DNA of 64,000 bases from Lactarius indigo (taxonomy: Eukaryota; Basidiomycota; Agaricomycetes; Russulales; Russulaceae). The translations under genes were made by a program, and so were the position numbers. The stretch is taken from contig JAFKAC010000009.1 in assembly GCA_025766275.1 (NCBI GenBank), positions 496,001 to 560,000 of the forward strand. Reading direction: 5' to 3'. This document shows, one piece after another, positions 10,632 to 23,167 of this stretch (position 1 is the first letter of the stretch; each line of letters opens with the position of its first letter). The notes beneath the pieces are model-generated. The model saw nothing but the letters and a program-made list of their open reading frames with translations, was not told the origin of the DNA and did not search any database.

Positions 10632-13051
10632 ATGGCCACTTCGCAGCAACCTCTGCCACAGCCTGAAAAATCGAACGCAGGGGATGACACCACCACCCCA
10701 AAGAAAACAACTTATAGCGACCCTTCTGGGGAAATCTTCTCTATGTACATCGCCCGTGCAAAAGTGTTCGACGACGAAAATGTGGAGAATTGGAAGGGAG
10801 GCGCAGAAAGCATCCTCCTTTTTGTACGCTCCCACACCACACCACCGATGACTTCCGTATGCTCACTACAAGTCCTCACGCTTTCCAGACTGGTCTTTTC
10901 TCTTCTACGGTCGCCACTTTTATCGCTATGAGCTACCCGAACTTGCAGCCAGGTTGCAATGTCACCACTCAGTCCCTCCTCATAACTATATCTCAACAAA
11001 TTTCCACCAACGGTACCAGCCCCGCTGCGAGTCCGTGCACCCAAAGTCCCCCCTCCGCTTCGGTGGTATTTGTCAACTCAGTCTGGTTCCTCAGCCTCGT
11101 GCTCAGTCTCACATGCGCGCTTATTGCCACACTCTTGCAACAATGGACCCGCAGATACCTCCAGATGATCCAACGAAATCATGCACCCCATGTCCGTGCC
11201 CATATCCGAGAGTACTTTTCCCGGGGTGCGCGCCGATTCCGGATCTTTGGGCTCGTTGAGGCGCTGCCTTTCCTTATTCTCATATCCGTGCTCCTATTCT
11301 TCACTGGGTTGGTCGTCTTTGCGTTCCCCACCAATCACACCGTCGCCTACATTACCCTCGTCATCGTTGCAATCTGCTTGATCTTATATGTTGTCCTCAC
11401 TCTAACGCCGCTCTTTCATCATGATTGTCCCTATTACACACCATTTACGTCACTCATTTGGTACTCCGCTCAATTCATCCCACTCATCTCCTTTTCGGCC
11501 CTCTATCATGGTGCAAAGCTATGGTACGACCGTTGGGGTTCAGATGGCGAAAGCATAGTGAAAGCACTCCGTGAACGGCAAATTGTCAAGGCCAAGTCCT
11601 TCTCAGAAGGCATGACATCCAAGCTCGAGAGCTCCGCTAAACTTATTTCGATGGACGTATACAAAGAAACGCTTGTCCAGACACTAAACTGGCTCAGCGA
11701 GGACCGCGACTTGGAGAAATTCGTTGCTGGGATTCCCGGTCTGTGCGAATCCGAGGCCCTTCGAGTCACGGGCGACAACCGTGATACACGTACCATTCAT
11801 GACGTTCTTGCGGCATTACCTGGACCTACGAGTTTTCACGCGGCGTTACCTGGACCAACGAGTTTTCACGTGTCGCTCCCGTGGAGCATTATCCAGCTGG
11901 CACAGCGAGCTTTCACAAGAAAGCTGCCGAAGTCTATCCAGCAACGAAGAACTCGGGCGTGCTTAAAGGCACTTTACTACATCCCTGGCGCGGTTCGCGA
12001 CATACTCACACCGTACGCTTCGGGGGAACGCCATTTCTCGGAGATTCTACCCTTTCTGAACACCCCAGAGTCGCTGCAAGTCATTGAGGAGTTGTGGGAC
12101 ACGCCTAATGAAGACGTCGCACTTTCCGTCCGGTGTGCTGCGGCGGTGGTCACCGCATTCATGATCATCCCCCCTGGTCGTATGCTTAACAATTTCTCAA
12201 ATCTCAACGTCGATTCTCTCTGGGACGACGATACTGGCAAGAATTTCCTGACTAAGCGACTCTATGATAGTGCCCACGCGGACGGCGGCGTCGGTCCTGA
12301 ATACCACCCCCGCAGCGACAGCGGGCGGCTACAGAACATTGGGCGCTTCCTTGCGGACATCAAGAACACGCTACGAGACATGAATAGGAGGTGGTGGACG
12401 TCTAACGATGCGGAATTGATCCGCCGGGAGCGTCGGGCGCTCTTCGATACGCGTCGTCGTCGTCCGGGCCCGGGAGAGAACCGCCATGGCCACGACACGC
12501 TTGACAAGCAAAAAGACTGGATGTCGCCCGCGTTCGTGCCTGCCGCGCAGCAAGACCTCATCGTACTCACTCTGGAGATACTGGCGCGGGATCCCGTCGC
12601 GAATGTTGCGGCATCACGGGGCGAAGCATTCCGTGACGCATACAAGCGGTTCAAAAAAGTGGCGCTGACACAGGCGTTGTTACTGGCACAGACGCAGGTG
12701 CTGCCACAGTCACGGGCAGAGTACGAGACTCGGGCTCGGATACGCGCGCTAGCTGCGGACAGCTCCGACATGGTCAAGCGCGCGCTGAGACCCGTCCTGC
12801 GGAGTCATCTGCCGGAGGCAGTCGAAATGCCCCCGCTGCAAAGCGACACATCTCCGCGTCACGTAATCGTGCAGGCCGTGCCTGCAACGGTAGCGGCAAC
12901 CGTCCGTCCCGACGATGGGCCAGTCCCGGAGCCTGCAGCACCTGCTCAAAAGACGCCGCCAGAGCAAATTGAAGCTATTCCCTCTCTGCCATATTCAACA
13001 GCGTCGTCCTCAGCGTGGCGTCAGGGTGACGCCAGCGATTCGCCTGTGTGA
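10632..13051 (+). CDS. DUF6535 membrane protein
   Basis: Exon 1 is 10632-10823 (64 codons, MATSQQPLPQ start). A 65-bp intron (10824-10888, GTACGC to CAG) is followed by exon 2 at 10889-13051, giving about 784 residues. The splice keeps the frame and restores the family motif TGLFSSTVATF. Hydrophobic segments follow at NSVWFLSLVLSLTCAL, LILISVLLFFTGLVVFAF and LVIVAICLILYVVLTL, then a soluble domain. The block ALPGPTSFH is present twice in a row (around 11813-11880), a 36-bp internal duplication. The C-terminus is Ala/Pro-rich and lacks the SLAP repeats of the divergent neighbour. The gene looks intact. Its role is unknown; families like this are often expanded and lineage-specific. Confidence 0.88.
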
Positions 13052-14670
13052 ATCACGTGATGAAGTCCCAGGGAGAGGGACTCGGAGTAGCTTGCATCGT
13101 CAAACCCACAACTCATATCACAGCTGGCATTTTTTCCCTTTGGTTCGATGCCTTCAAGCCTTGAATAGTACGAATGTTTCGGTATCGCTGTAGTACTGGT
13201 ATATACATATTTTATCTAAACACCTTTCTCCTTGTTACTGTACGATTACCCCGTATTACTACTACAACAGCATCGACCATCTATTATCACCTAGAGGACG
13301 AGCACAATCACGATGGCCCGACATCCTACATTTTGCAGTTGCTTCTTGTCTAAATTTCATTGGCCAACCAAGCTCGACTCCCGCGTCCGAGGCACCTGTG
13401 CTATCTTACGTGGTCTACTAAAGTAACCAACAACGGACCGCCACGCAAATAACGAAAATAACGAAATCAAGCTTGATATGATGATGGAGAAGCGCCGCGG
13501 CCATCCGGGCTCGCCGTCGTAAGACTTGCTGTGATCGGCCAACTGCACCACCGATCTCCTCGTCACGGTCTTGAAGGTCTTCTCGTTAATCTCGCATACC
13601 CTTCTCAGCCTCGTATCACACCCTCACAAACCCTGTTCCCTGGGCCATAGTTCGGTTCTCGCAGACTATTCGAGAACCTCAAGAACGCCCCGTTGTCGTA
13701 CACTTTTTGATGAGACCCACACCGTCATACGCCGGCATTATTGCCTACGTTATCGGAGAGGCCTTGAGAGGGGTTCTCGGTGCGCCACCACCCATCGGAC
13801 AGTCCTCGCCTCTTCCCTTGCCCACTCCACGGCGCATACACGTCTGCTGTACATGCTTGAGTAATGATGAAGCTATATAGTACTTATACCTTGAGAACCT
13901 GAGACTCCGAGCACCTTTCGACCGTGGCGAGAACCACATGAATTATGATGGAGGAAAATGTGCGACAAGGTTCTGCTGCTATTCCTGCAGGCCAAAGGGT
14001 TTACTCCATGCATAGTATAGTAACCGGGATGTAGAGGAGAGTATGTTGATATGGTACTTCCGACACTGACACGCATCTGGCAGGATAAGACACCGTGACG
14101 ACATCATATCTTGGTTACCGAGCCCGGCGTCCGTCGCTGCCCTCCGAGTCGATGACCACAATGGTGAGTCGGCGGCATGATGCGTTGTAAGGACCCTGAG
14201 GGTCCTAGTGAGTTCGTAGGCAGAGAGGATCCACCATCAAAAGAAAGGAAGAGGAAATGTCTTTCGAATGCCCGCTGTTGAGCCTGACTTTCGAGACGAT
14301 CACAGAATGAATAGATGGAGAAATAGGGCGACGGAGCGCACCTAATTTCAGCAGTAAGGAGAGGGTTTAAATACAAAGGGGACCAGTAGCTACGTCAGAG
14401 CCAAGTATGTAGGAATAAGAATGCCAAGGGAAGAAGGTAAAGAGGTGTACAAGGAAGATGATACATACAAGGATACGAGACGCATACTATGAGGCACTAA
14501 AATACAATTGGTTGAGACAAGTGACAAGGAAATGGTGGGTGACACGAAAGTTACAGAGGGATCAAGGCGAAGGTGAAGAACCGATACACGCACTAAGATG
14601 AAGGAGCATAGTGGCCGAGGTGATCGATGAGTGGGATGTGTTGATGGATAAGGGAGGTGCGGAGACGCGA
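13052..14670. other. No gene recognised
   Basis: Open frames here are short and show no domain, codon periodicity or splice pattern that I could support. Confidence 0.45.
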
Positions 14671-15112
14671 AACCTGTCTACGAGTGTCGGGAAGTGGTAA
14701 TAATGATCATCCATTCGTGTGGGGTGAGTCGGGCGATCAGAAGAAAGAAGGTGAGAGGGTGTATACGATGTGAGAGGGGAGGGTGAGAGTGTTGATGGGA
14801 AGCGATTGGGGAGATGGGACGTCATGGGAACTCAAATCCGAAGCGATAACAGGTGTCAATCCGGTGGTGAAAAGTACCGGACTTGCGCAATTAACCTGTC
14901 TACGATTGTCGGGAAGCGGTAACAATGATCATCCATTCGTGTGGGGTGAGTCAGGTGATCAGAAGAAAGAAGGTGAGAGTGTGTATACGAGGTGAGGGAA
15001 GAGCGAGAACGTCGATGGGAAACGATGGGGGAGATGGGATGTCGTGGGAACTTGAACCCGAAACGATAACCAGGCGTCAATCCGGTGGTAAAAAGTACCG
15101 GACTTGCGCAAT
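14671..15112 (+). repeat. 222-bp tandem duplication
   Basis: Copy 1 (14671-14892) and copy 2 (14893-15112) both begin AACCTGTCTACGA and end near GTACCGGACTTGCGCAATT. They share long identical stretches such as AATGATCATCCATTCGTGTG, with roughly one difference in ten positions. The array lies downstream of the C2-domain gene and has no credible coding capacity. Confidence 0.85.
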
Positions 15113-15412
15113 TTCGGGCTCAGCATCCGGGCTGGTGGTTTTACAGCGGGCGAGCGCTACGCCGGCTGATGCGAGAGTTTTTCGTGATTTCGTGTAGAGG
15201 CGGCAATGGAGAAAGTGGACGTGGTAGCACCCAAGAACACAGGCTATCCTGCGCCTGCTCCGGTGAAGAGCGCACATTACAGATGATGGCTTGTCCCCCT
15301 CTCACGTGTTGGTGTTGACTGATAGTTGCTCGTGGCGTCCGATTGATAACTAGCACTGCGCCAAGGAGCATCAATAATCGTTTATCCACCTGGAAGTGCG
15401 GCACCACGGCGC

Positions 15413-16629
15413 TCACCGAAGGAAGATGGTCGGAACAGTCTCATACACCCGCCCTGATTTTTCTGGCGGAGTCAGAGGAAGCTCAAAGTCGTCGATGGTT
15501 GGCAAGTCGTCATGCCAAAGCCCGGCGTTTAGGCCTTTCTTTGCAGCCCGCTCAACGAGAGTAGCGATAGTTATCTCTGCCCCACCGACGTAGTCGTTGC
15601 GTGTGACCTTATCTCGATCGAAAACGGCGATCTGTATAACTAGCGATAGGTCATGCTTGCCCACGCGGAAAGACAGCCGCTCGTCCCAGACTGGGTTTCG
15701 CTTGTGCGAGATGACTGTCGTACGTTGGGCCCATTCTCCAATTGACACTTGCACGAAAGGATCCATATCCCAACCTAGGCGAGTCACTAGCGGTCTGATC
15801 AGCGAAGATTTCGCGTTATAAGTCGAACGACTCACTGTTAGGCCACTTCGGAAGGTCCTTTGCGCTGATGATATCAAGCATGACTGTGCCAATGTGATCT
15901 TTGTCTGCAGCTGAGGGTGCCAGAACTTGAGCAGCGCTCTTCAAATCGTTGTAGATATTCTCCAAATCGAGCTGACTCATCGAGTTGGGGGGTACAAAGC
16001 CAACTTTGATGCGGATGGTCCCATGGGGTGATGATTTGAGGTTAACAGGAAAGTCCTGGGGGGAAGGGAAGGGTAAAATTTCTACTTTTATATTCGGTAG
16101 TAAAGTGACGTACCTGATTGTCGGGAACGTTAAAAGAGGACGCAGTTCCGTTAAACCACTGGTCCACTGGCAACGCGTAATTGCCCAAAAAGTCGTCTTT
16201 TCCGAACGTGTCCTTATCCCAAACGTTAAACTCGAGTGTGCCAAGCTTGTTCACAAGGGACTTGTAAATTGGGAAGTCGAATGTTGCGTCCTTCGGTTTA
16301 TAGACGGGATTGAGGTTGCGCTTGCACACCGGTGTTTTGGACTTTTTTCCCATGAGAGAGACCACCACATAGCTGCATAAGTGGGAGGAGCGGGGGAAGG
16401 TCAGCAAAGCGATGGCCGAAAGACAACGAGGTAGCCGGACGCACGGATCGCTTTTGCCATTACTATCCTTGGCTTCCAGGTCCTGGCAGGAGAGGACCTG
16501 CACGCGGAGGGTGACGACTGGGGTCTCGCCGGGATTGGGAGAAGATGAGTCACCGTTGGTCCCGCGGCCAAAGATGCGGGTAGGTTTCGCGGTACGAGTG
16601 GGCTCGAGGACAGTCTCTGTGGTGGCCAT
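15413..16629 (-). CDS. Two-C2-domain protein resembling the N-terminal half of phosphatidylserine decarboxylase 2, truncated
   Basis: Four exons (16629-16445, 16372-16114, 16055-15836, 15786-15413) join in frame through GT-AG introns to about 345 residues. Residues near 40-150 form one C2 domain (VQVLSCQDLEAKDSNGKSDPY, WDKDTFGKDDFLG) and near 205-320 a second (LDIISAKDLP, DMDPFVQVS, NPVWDERLSF, VFDRDKVTRNDYVG); both keep the Asp-rich calcium loops. In fungal PSD2 these two C2 domains precede EF-hand and decarboxylase domains. Here the frame ends at TGA just after the second C2 domain and I find no decarboxylase downstream. It is either a degraded copy or a free-standing C2 protein. It would bind acidic membranes in a calcium-dependent way but could not make phosphatidylethanolamine. 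The final codon is followed by GTGAGC, so a missed intron is possible. Confidence 0.7.
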
Positions 16630-17532
16630 CGGTATCTATTGAGGTATCGGGTGAAGTGGGCAAGGGGGAGAGCTGACCCTACTGTAGTTGCTCTCACCCC
16701 GCTTTTTGGCGCTTGGCTATTCATATCTACGTGAGCGGACTTCAAATCGGGGGTCATAGCGGGCGATTCTTTTCTCCATACGGCAATCCATCATGTATCA
16801 TTCTTTGCGAATCGCTTGTTTGCTTCTCGGGGACGGGTTTCGTGCGGCGCCGGGGAGAGGGAAGAGGAGAGGGATCGCCGGCGCGCGGCACGAAACATTG
16901 GTGGCGCCAAGAGATGGTCGGCTATGTTGTATTTATGCAAGCGGTTCCGGGGGTCTGTACAAGCATTGTAGGTAATTAGAGAGGGGCTGGGGCAATATGA
17001 CGGCGTAGGGAGAATGGGCGAAAGCGCGAAGCGCTTCTCGATCGTAATTGAGGGACTTTGCCTCCGAGCCGAGGTCGCGACGGGTGGGTGGGACCTTCCC
17101 GGAGTGATGAGAGGCATCGACACATGCAATGAACCACGTCATCGATCCCGTAGCAAGTGTGTGGCAGGCGGGCAAAAGGAAAGATTCCGGTTTTCTAGAC
17201 CGGTTGGAAAGGACAGGTGCCGGTAGGCAAGGGAAGAATAAGTCACGTGCCGACATGCCCCCTCACTCAAAGACCAAGTCAAAGACCATGCTCTAAGGCG
17301 CCGCTCGTGCCTCACTCCACCTTAGACCAGCCAATTGTAGTGTAACAATCCGAGTGGTACAACAGGAAACTTACTATGTACTACAATGTTCAAAGATCTG
17401 GATACAATAGTAGGAGTATGTGAGAGGGTGTCAGGGTACCCTCTTCGTCTTGCTCTTCGTATGTTTTGGAGTAGTGTCGTGGTGTGTGAAAGTCTTCCCT
17501 AGTCCCCCCCCCCATTTGCACTGGTTCAAACA
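16630..17532. other. Intergenic, no gene recognised
   Basis: Upstream region of the C2-domain gene and downstream region of the aspartic protease. Short open frames only. Confidence 0.45.
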
Positions 17533-19267
17533 TCATAGCAACAGCGCGCCAGCCGCCGCTGCGCTGGCGAGGACAGTGAACTTATGTTTGTTGAAAAACC
17601 CTTTTGATCCACCGGAGCCAGAGTTGTGCTGCGAGCCAGTGGTGTCCGTCCCGTTCAAACGTGTTGCGACAAAGTCGGCATGCGCCACAGCAGGATCTGT
17701 CATAGGGAGCAGTTGAATGTATGGGTTGTCGGTGTTGGTTGTGCCATCGACGAAGTCCCCGTAGTCGATGAGTAGGTATACGTTGGTCACTGAATGGTCG
17801 AGTGAGATTCTGTAATGGCAACCGGTATGAAGTGAGGACAGAGATCCACATACACCATGCCATGCCAAGGATCATGTCGTATGTCGAGTCTTCCGCTCCG
17901 GCGATCAGCGGTTGAAACTTACCAGTGGATCCCCGTGGGTTAGCATAACGCCGATTCTCATATGGACGACACACGCACCGCACCGAAGCAGATATCCTTT
18001 CCGTCATCGTCCGTACCTTGATGATTCGTGTCGAGCGGGTGGACGTGGTATGACTGACCACCAATCAAGAATGTCACGTTGACCTCAGCGTCACAGTCAA
18101 TCACCCAGATGTCCCCGTTATAAGACTGAAGGTTCGTCAAGTTGGCACCCTTGGCACCGGAGTACATGGCATGTGCAACTTCACTGCAATATGCCACGTC
18201 ACGATCCTCATCTTAACAATCCACTTTTTAAAAGTGTTGAAGAACACACCTGGGTACTTGCGGCAATGTGAAACCAGTGTCAATCATTGCCACCAACTGA
18301 TTTACATCGTGTGTCGGCGCATCTGTAGCATTGGACTTCACATTGACTGACTTCCCATTTGGGCCAACAATCCCATTGCTATCCAAGGTGATCAACCAAT
18401 GTTGACGGTGAGAAAGGTTGCTCTGGAGCGCCAAAACAGGGACCTTGGGCTGATTCGAGATGTTCGAATACTGGGGGAGTATTTCGCCGATAGTCATGGC
18501 ACCGATATATTTCTCCGCGGTGTCATTTGGTCTGTTGAGGAGGACGGTGAGGTAGTTGGGTGTGGTCAGGTTCTGGTGGAAAATACGATCGAGTGGAGTG
18601 TCGCCAGCAGACTGGTTATTAAGGACGTTATGGATAACAGACAGAGTGTTAGGGCCGAGGCCGATCAGTCCTGTGCCATCCGGTGCATCACCCCCAGAAG
18701 GCACCTCGACTACAAAAGATCGTCAGATAGTCGACAAGGGACGCCATGAGTCCAAAAATACGCACTAAAGGCTTGATCTGGAACTGTAAAGCCAAGGATC
18801 TCCAACTGCGCCGTTTTGACTGAGCCTGAGGATAAATAACGTGCAAAATGTTGAGCTCGAACCTAGTGTGATGGTTGACATACACACCTGCTTCCACACC
18901 AATGTCATATGGGAGCACGGCAGAGACGCCTGTGTCTTTAGCCTGGGGTACAGAACCCGTGACCCACAAATCAGAGCTGGGGATCGTAAAAAGAGGGTAA
19001 GTGAATGTGCCGAAGTTGGAGATGGGTGAATAAATCTGTAACCCACCTTCCCATGTCTATGATGACAGAATATTGATTCTCCCCCAGAGTGATGTTGATG
19101 TAGTAGCTCAAATTGAAAAAACTGAAGTCGAGCCCAGAAGTTGAGTTGCGCGCAAATAGTCCGTGCAGGGGTCCAGAGTGACGGGGAAGGTCGATGCGAG
19201 TAGCCACGGATCGTTGAGTGGCATGAAGCAAGGCGGGGAGTATGACGAATGACCTTGGGAGGAGCAT
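17533..19267 (-). CDS. Pepsin-type aspartic protease (A1), secreted, probably GPI-anchored
   Basis: A hydrophobic N-terminus (MLLPRSFVILPALL) suggests a signal peptide. Exon 1 (19267-19047) ends in IIDMG and, after a 70-bp intron (19046-18977), continues SSDLWVTG, so the first catalytic motif reads DMGSSDLW instead of DTGSSDLW. Later exons hold the family landmarks GTGLIGLGP near 18680, MIDTGFTLP near 18270 (second catalytic Asp, normal DTG), a Cys pair region with VIDCDAEVNVTFLIGG near 18100, and YDMILGMAW near 17860. The C-terminus is Ser/Gly-rich and ends in a hydrophobic stretch (VLASAAAAGALLL), as in GPI-anchored yapsin-like enzymes. At least six exons; the exact borders of the small ones are uncertain. 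The Met in the first motif could reduce activity. Confidence 0.8.
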
Positions 19268-20523
19268 GGTTGAGATGAGATCTTTTGCGGAGACATTGTA
19301 TTTGTTTGTCCTTCAAGGCCGTCAGACGCTGAGCGCCTTGGTCGGCAAGGAGGGCGCTTGACTTATAGTAAGGCCGTTTTGACTGGCAGGGAAGTGCGAT
19401 CGGGCCAATCCGAGTCGCAGCTCAGATACTGCCAGTGTATATGTTACTCAGGGTCAAAGCTGGGCTGGAAGACCCGGCGCAGCAGGCGTCGCACACCATC
19501 CATATCACTCCATCTAGACATTCTTCCGATCACGCCGGAGCTTCGATAGAACATCGTGTACCCGTGTGATATGGCCTTACTAGGTGTGGTTATCAATGCA
19601 AGGCTGCAAGCGTCAATGTGAAGACGGTTTCGCTGGCGGGCGCAACATCCAGATCCATTGTGTTGTAGTGTTGATCGGACTGTCTGCCAGCGTCAGGTAG
19701 AGGGTGGGTTTCAGCGCGGCATCGGCATCACCGGCAGGACAAGGACTTCTTGCTGTAAGATTCCTGAAACTACGTTTGTCAAGTGGGTCTACCCTTCCCT
19801 TGACCCTTCAAGTTCCTCAAGTTCTTTCACGGCGTTGTGACACTGAGATTCAGAGGACCTACTGGTAAAGCCCAGTGGGAAGTCCGTCGATTCGTGTGAA
19901 TTATATTCGAATGACATCGATTATGTCAAACAAAATCCAAGAGTCGGTTAAATGTTATGTATAGTCGAAGATTTTAGATAAAATTTAGATAAACCCTCCG
20001 TTTTCTTGGATTGCTATCGATAATATCACGGATATTCGAGGAAAATCGAAATAAATTTACCAGGGGCCAGTCACTCGATATCCCAGTTGAATCGACATAA
20101 ATCATCCGAAATCGCCACCTTTCGATTGCAGGTGATTGTTGTAGAATGACCGTAGACCTAGTCTGACAGTATCGATTTTCCGTCCCACGATTGCAATCAA
20201 TTTTTACGCATTAATAATTGATTTCTAATAAAAAAAACATCGATTCTGTAATTGAAAAGACACAAGACCGACTTGACCCCAGAGCCACTACAGAGTTTGG
20301 CTGGGTTGGGCTGTCCAGGCCGCATCCAAGCATATGGCGTCCATAAGGCAACACAGGCGAAGCAGCAGGAGCACAGAGAGTTGAGAAGCAGAAGAGAGAC
20401 GATCCAGGATGACTGCGAACACGTGCAAGACAGAATCGTGGAGCCAGGGCATTTGATACCAGCAGCACAAGCGGAGGGGCATAAGAAGGCTCTGAGTTGC
20501 GTGCCCCACATACGTTCGGTCAG
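19268..20523. other. Intergenic, partly AT-rich, no gene recognised
   Basis: The stretch 19900-20250 is AT-rich with repeated ATCGAT-like words (near 19917, 20018, 20170 and 20239). No open frame is convincing. Confidence 0.4.
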
Positions 20524-23026
20524 TTGATTGATGGTGCTTCACTGGGCTTCTTGGAAGTTGCCTTCGCCTTCCTCTAAAGAGAATTGTTAATATGTGCTGT
20601 TATGAAGACGATAAGTACTCACTGCGGCAGCTTGGGCAGTACGCATCTCCCTTTTGAACGGCTGGTTGCAGGGAGATGAGGTAATGGGCCTGTGTCAGCG
20701 TGTGCTTGTGTGAATGAACGCACCTCCTTGTCTATGTCGGATAGCCCCTTGAAGTATGCGTCAAAGTCGGCGGTGAGACCTTGACCGCCTGGTTGCCGTT
20801 CGTTCCACTGGCGCATACAAATGTTTCTGAAGATGAAATGTTAGTGTGTTGGGTGCTACCTGAGTGAAACGCACTTGATGGTGATTGTGCTGGTAGGTTT
20901 GGCTAGACCATTTGCAGTCTTTTGCTTCTTCGATGCTGCAGTTGTGGTCTTGCCTTCGGCCTTTCGCTTTTTCTCCACATTGGCCATGGCTCGCTTGAGA
21001 TGGAGGTTGGGAATTGCTGGATTTACGGGGGGTGGGTTGGGATGGACTGGATCGGGAGTCTGGCCATCAGATGGACCAGGTGCTGGTGTCTGCGTCGGTT
21101 CAGATGGCATTGGAGGTGCGGCGAGGTCCTGATCCTCCCGCATGGCTGTCGATTTGACTGGAGGATTGAGTTTGAGTTTGATTCGAGGGCGAGGTGGAAT
21201 CGCCCCACTGGTCGTCGCAGTGGTACTACTCCCGCCTGGTGGTGTCGTTCCAATGGGTCGAGACGGGACGTCTGGGCCAGGGTGGGTTTCTGTTGGTACC
21301 GCAGCTGAGGCCCCTCTGGGTACGTCGCTCGGTGTTGCATGTGTCTGTGTGGTCGTTGTGGGATCCTTGGACGTCTGAGATAATGCTCGCGTCGTAGACT
21401 TGTACTCACCTGAACGGGTGCTGAGGAAGCTGGATCGGTGGGGGATGGGTTGATCCTCGTCACTCCTGCGTGAGACCCTAGTGGCGAATTCGAGGTTGTG
21501 GGTGCGCTAAGGAAGATGGGGTATGTAAGATATGTGGGACGGCGCTGGATAAAGGCCCTTACAATGGGTTGGCTATGACCGATTGTATGGGTCCTTGGGG
21601 CTTGGGACGTATGTTAGCGCCATCGAGAATAGGGAGGATGCGATGCACTGGTTGTGTTGATGGGGCCAGGTTTTCTTCTGAGACCACAGGCCCTTGGGGC
21701 TTAGAAGGTGTGTTAGCGTCGTAGGGGGGGGGGGGGGGGTGAAGACACCACGTACCGGCTGTGTTAATGGGCCAGGGCCCTCATCAGGATCGTCGACAGC
21801 CTCTAGGAAACCCACATTGTTGGGTTCCAGTGTCGTCTCTGCGATCCTGTTGTTGTCACCCTCTAATACATGGTCAGCTGGTTGTATGTTGTCGTTGGGA
21901 TCATTCGTTCCATCGCTTGACTTCATCCTGATCAAGGTGGGGTCATCCAGGGCATCTTCATCCTTACCCATGTCCTGGTTGGGGATCTTCGTTCGGAGTC
22001 CCCGGTTGCCAGCCCAGCCCAGGTAGTTCTGAGTGGACCACTCACAAAGCTTCCATGTCGCGTCGTCACATAAAAGAAGGAAGTCGAATTGACGGTCTGT
22101 GAGCATGGCACGTGCGTACAAGTCCCACGCGTCCCACGGCAACTTGCCGAACGTAGGGGTGGCCATCTTCTTCTTGAGGAGAAAGTCCCAGACGGATCTT
22201 GCTTTGACGCTCATCTTGCCAAGCGTCTTGACACTGATCGGGATACCATCCTGGTCTTGGAGGTATATGTGTTTGTGGCCTGTTTCTCCTTGGTCTTTCT
22301 TGCTCGGGCGACCCACTCTTCCTTTTGTCTTGGCTGTATCTGATGGATCTCCGCTTGTCTCCCCTTTCCGGGCATTGGCTGCCAGTACCTCTTGGGTATA
22401 CTCGCGCTTCATCCAAATCGTCACATTGGGGTTGTCGTCTCTCTTCCAGGGCGTCGGCATCGGTCCAAGGTCTGTCATGAATGCGATTGGACTTGTATCG
22501 TCGCCTGCGTCCCTGAGAGAGTGATAATCTCTTGCGAATCTATCGATCGTCCCTCTGGGCCAATGGTATCAGCAACAACAGCACTCCCAAGCTTTTTCCG
22601 TTGCACGTACTCGAGGGTCTCACATCGAGCCTTCAATATATCGATCTCCTTTTTGCACCTGACGATCTCCTGGGTCTTCTGTTCGATTGTCCCTTTGAGT
22701 GCTTCTACTTCTGTCGCTCGGTTGCTGGCCATCGTCTTGAGCCCCACATAGAACGCGTTACGTTCTAACGTCGCTTCGGAGGCACCTGCGACTATACCCA
22801 GGATAACGTCTGTGTTCTGGGACACAGTTAGTATGGGGCTGGAGCGAAATGTATGCTCTCGTCTCACCTGTACAGCTTGTGAGCCGAAAGCGCTCTGTCT
22901 GTTGCCAGCACCGTTCCCGATGCTGTTGAATTGCCACTGGCCCTGATTCTCGTGTGCTTGGAGTCCAACGTCGCCAAATGAGCCACTTTCGAGGCCATTC
23001 CCGAAGCCAGTGAGATACATGGACAT
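20524..23026 (-). CDS. Unrecognised probable nuclear protein with coiled coil and AT-hook-like motif
   Basis: Start ATG at 23026 (MSMYLTGFGNG). Exon 1 is 23026-22868, exon 2 22816-22611, and exon 3 starts at 22512, all joined in phase. Exon 2 encodes a coiled-coil segment (ALKGTIEQKTQEIVRCKKEI). Exon 3 holds KGRVGRPSKKD, which resembles an AT-hook, and a Trp-rich region (SVWDFLLKKK, PWDAWDLYARAML, LLCDDATWKLCEW). A Ser/Pro/Thr-rich tail across several small exons follows, and lysine-rich stretches (VEKKRKAEGK, ASKKQKT) look like nuclear localisation signals. Splicing also removes a C-tract intron around 21730. The last exon ends near 20524 with a basic tail. I do not recognise the family; DNA binding is only suggested. 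It shares a 141-bp promoter with the gene at 23168. Confidence 0.65.
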
Positions 23027-23167
23027 TGGTAGGGGTGGGAGTGGGGATGAAAAAAAAAAGCGACGATACCCCACCCGATCACATGTCGCGCTTTTGGGGC
23101 TTTGGCATCTATAAATGCCCCCAAGGCTCCACCTCCCTTCGTAGTTCTCTTGCTCGCTCACCACACC
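23027..23167. promoter_or_regulatory. Compact bidirectional promoter
   Basis: Only 141 bp lie between the start codons of the divergent genes. A TATAAATG element at about 23109-23116 is placed for the plus-strand gene. A pyrimidine-rich stretch (23030-23050, read on minus) precedes the other start. Confidence 0.6.

Noticed and set aside
13052..14670. Several frames of 60-97 codons as genes
   Set aside because: They overlap each other on both strands and lack any supporting feature.
21725..21742. Poly-G/poly-C tract as a frameshift site or structural element
   Set aside because: It lies inside what reads well as a spliced intron (GTACGT to CTAAG on the minus strand), so a coding role is unlikely.
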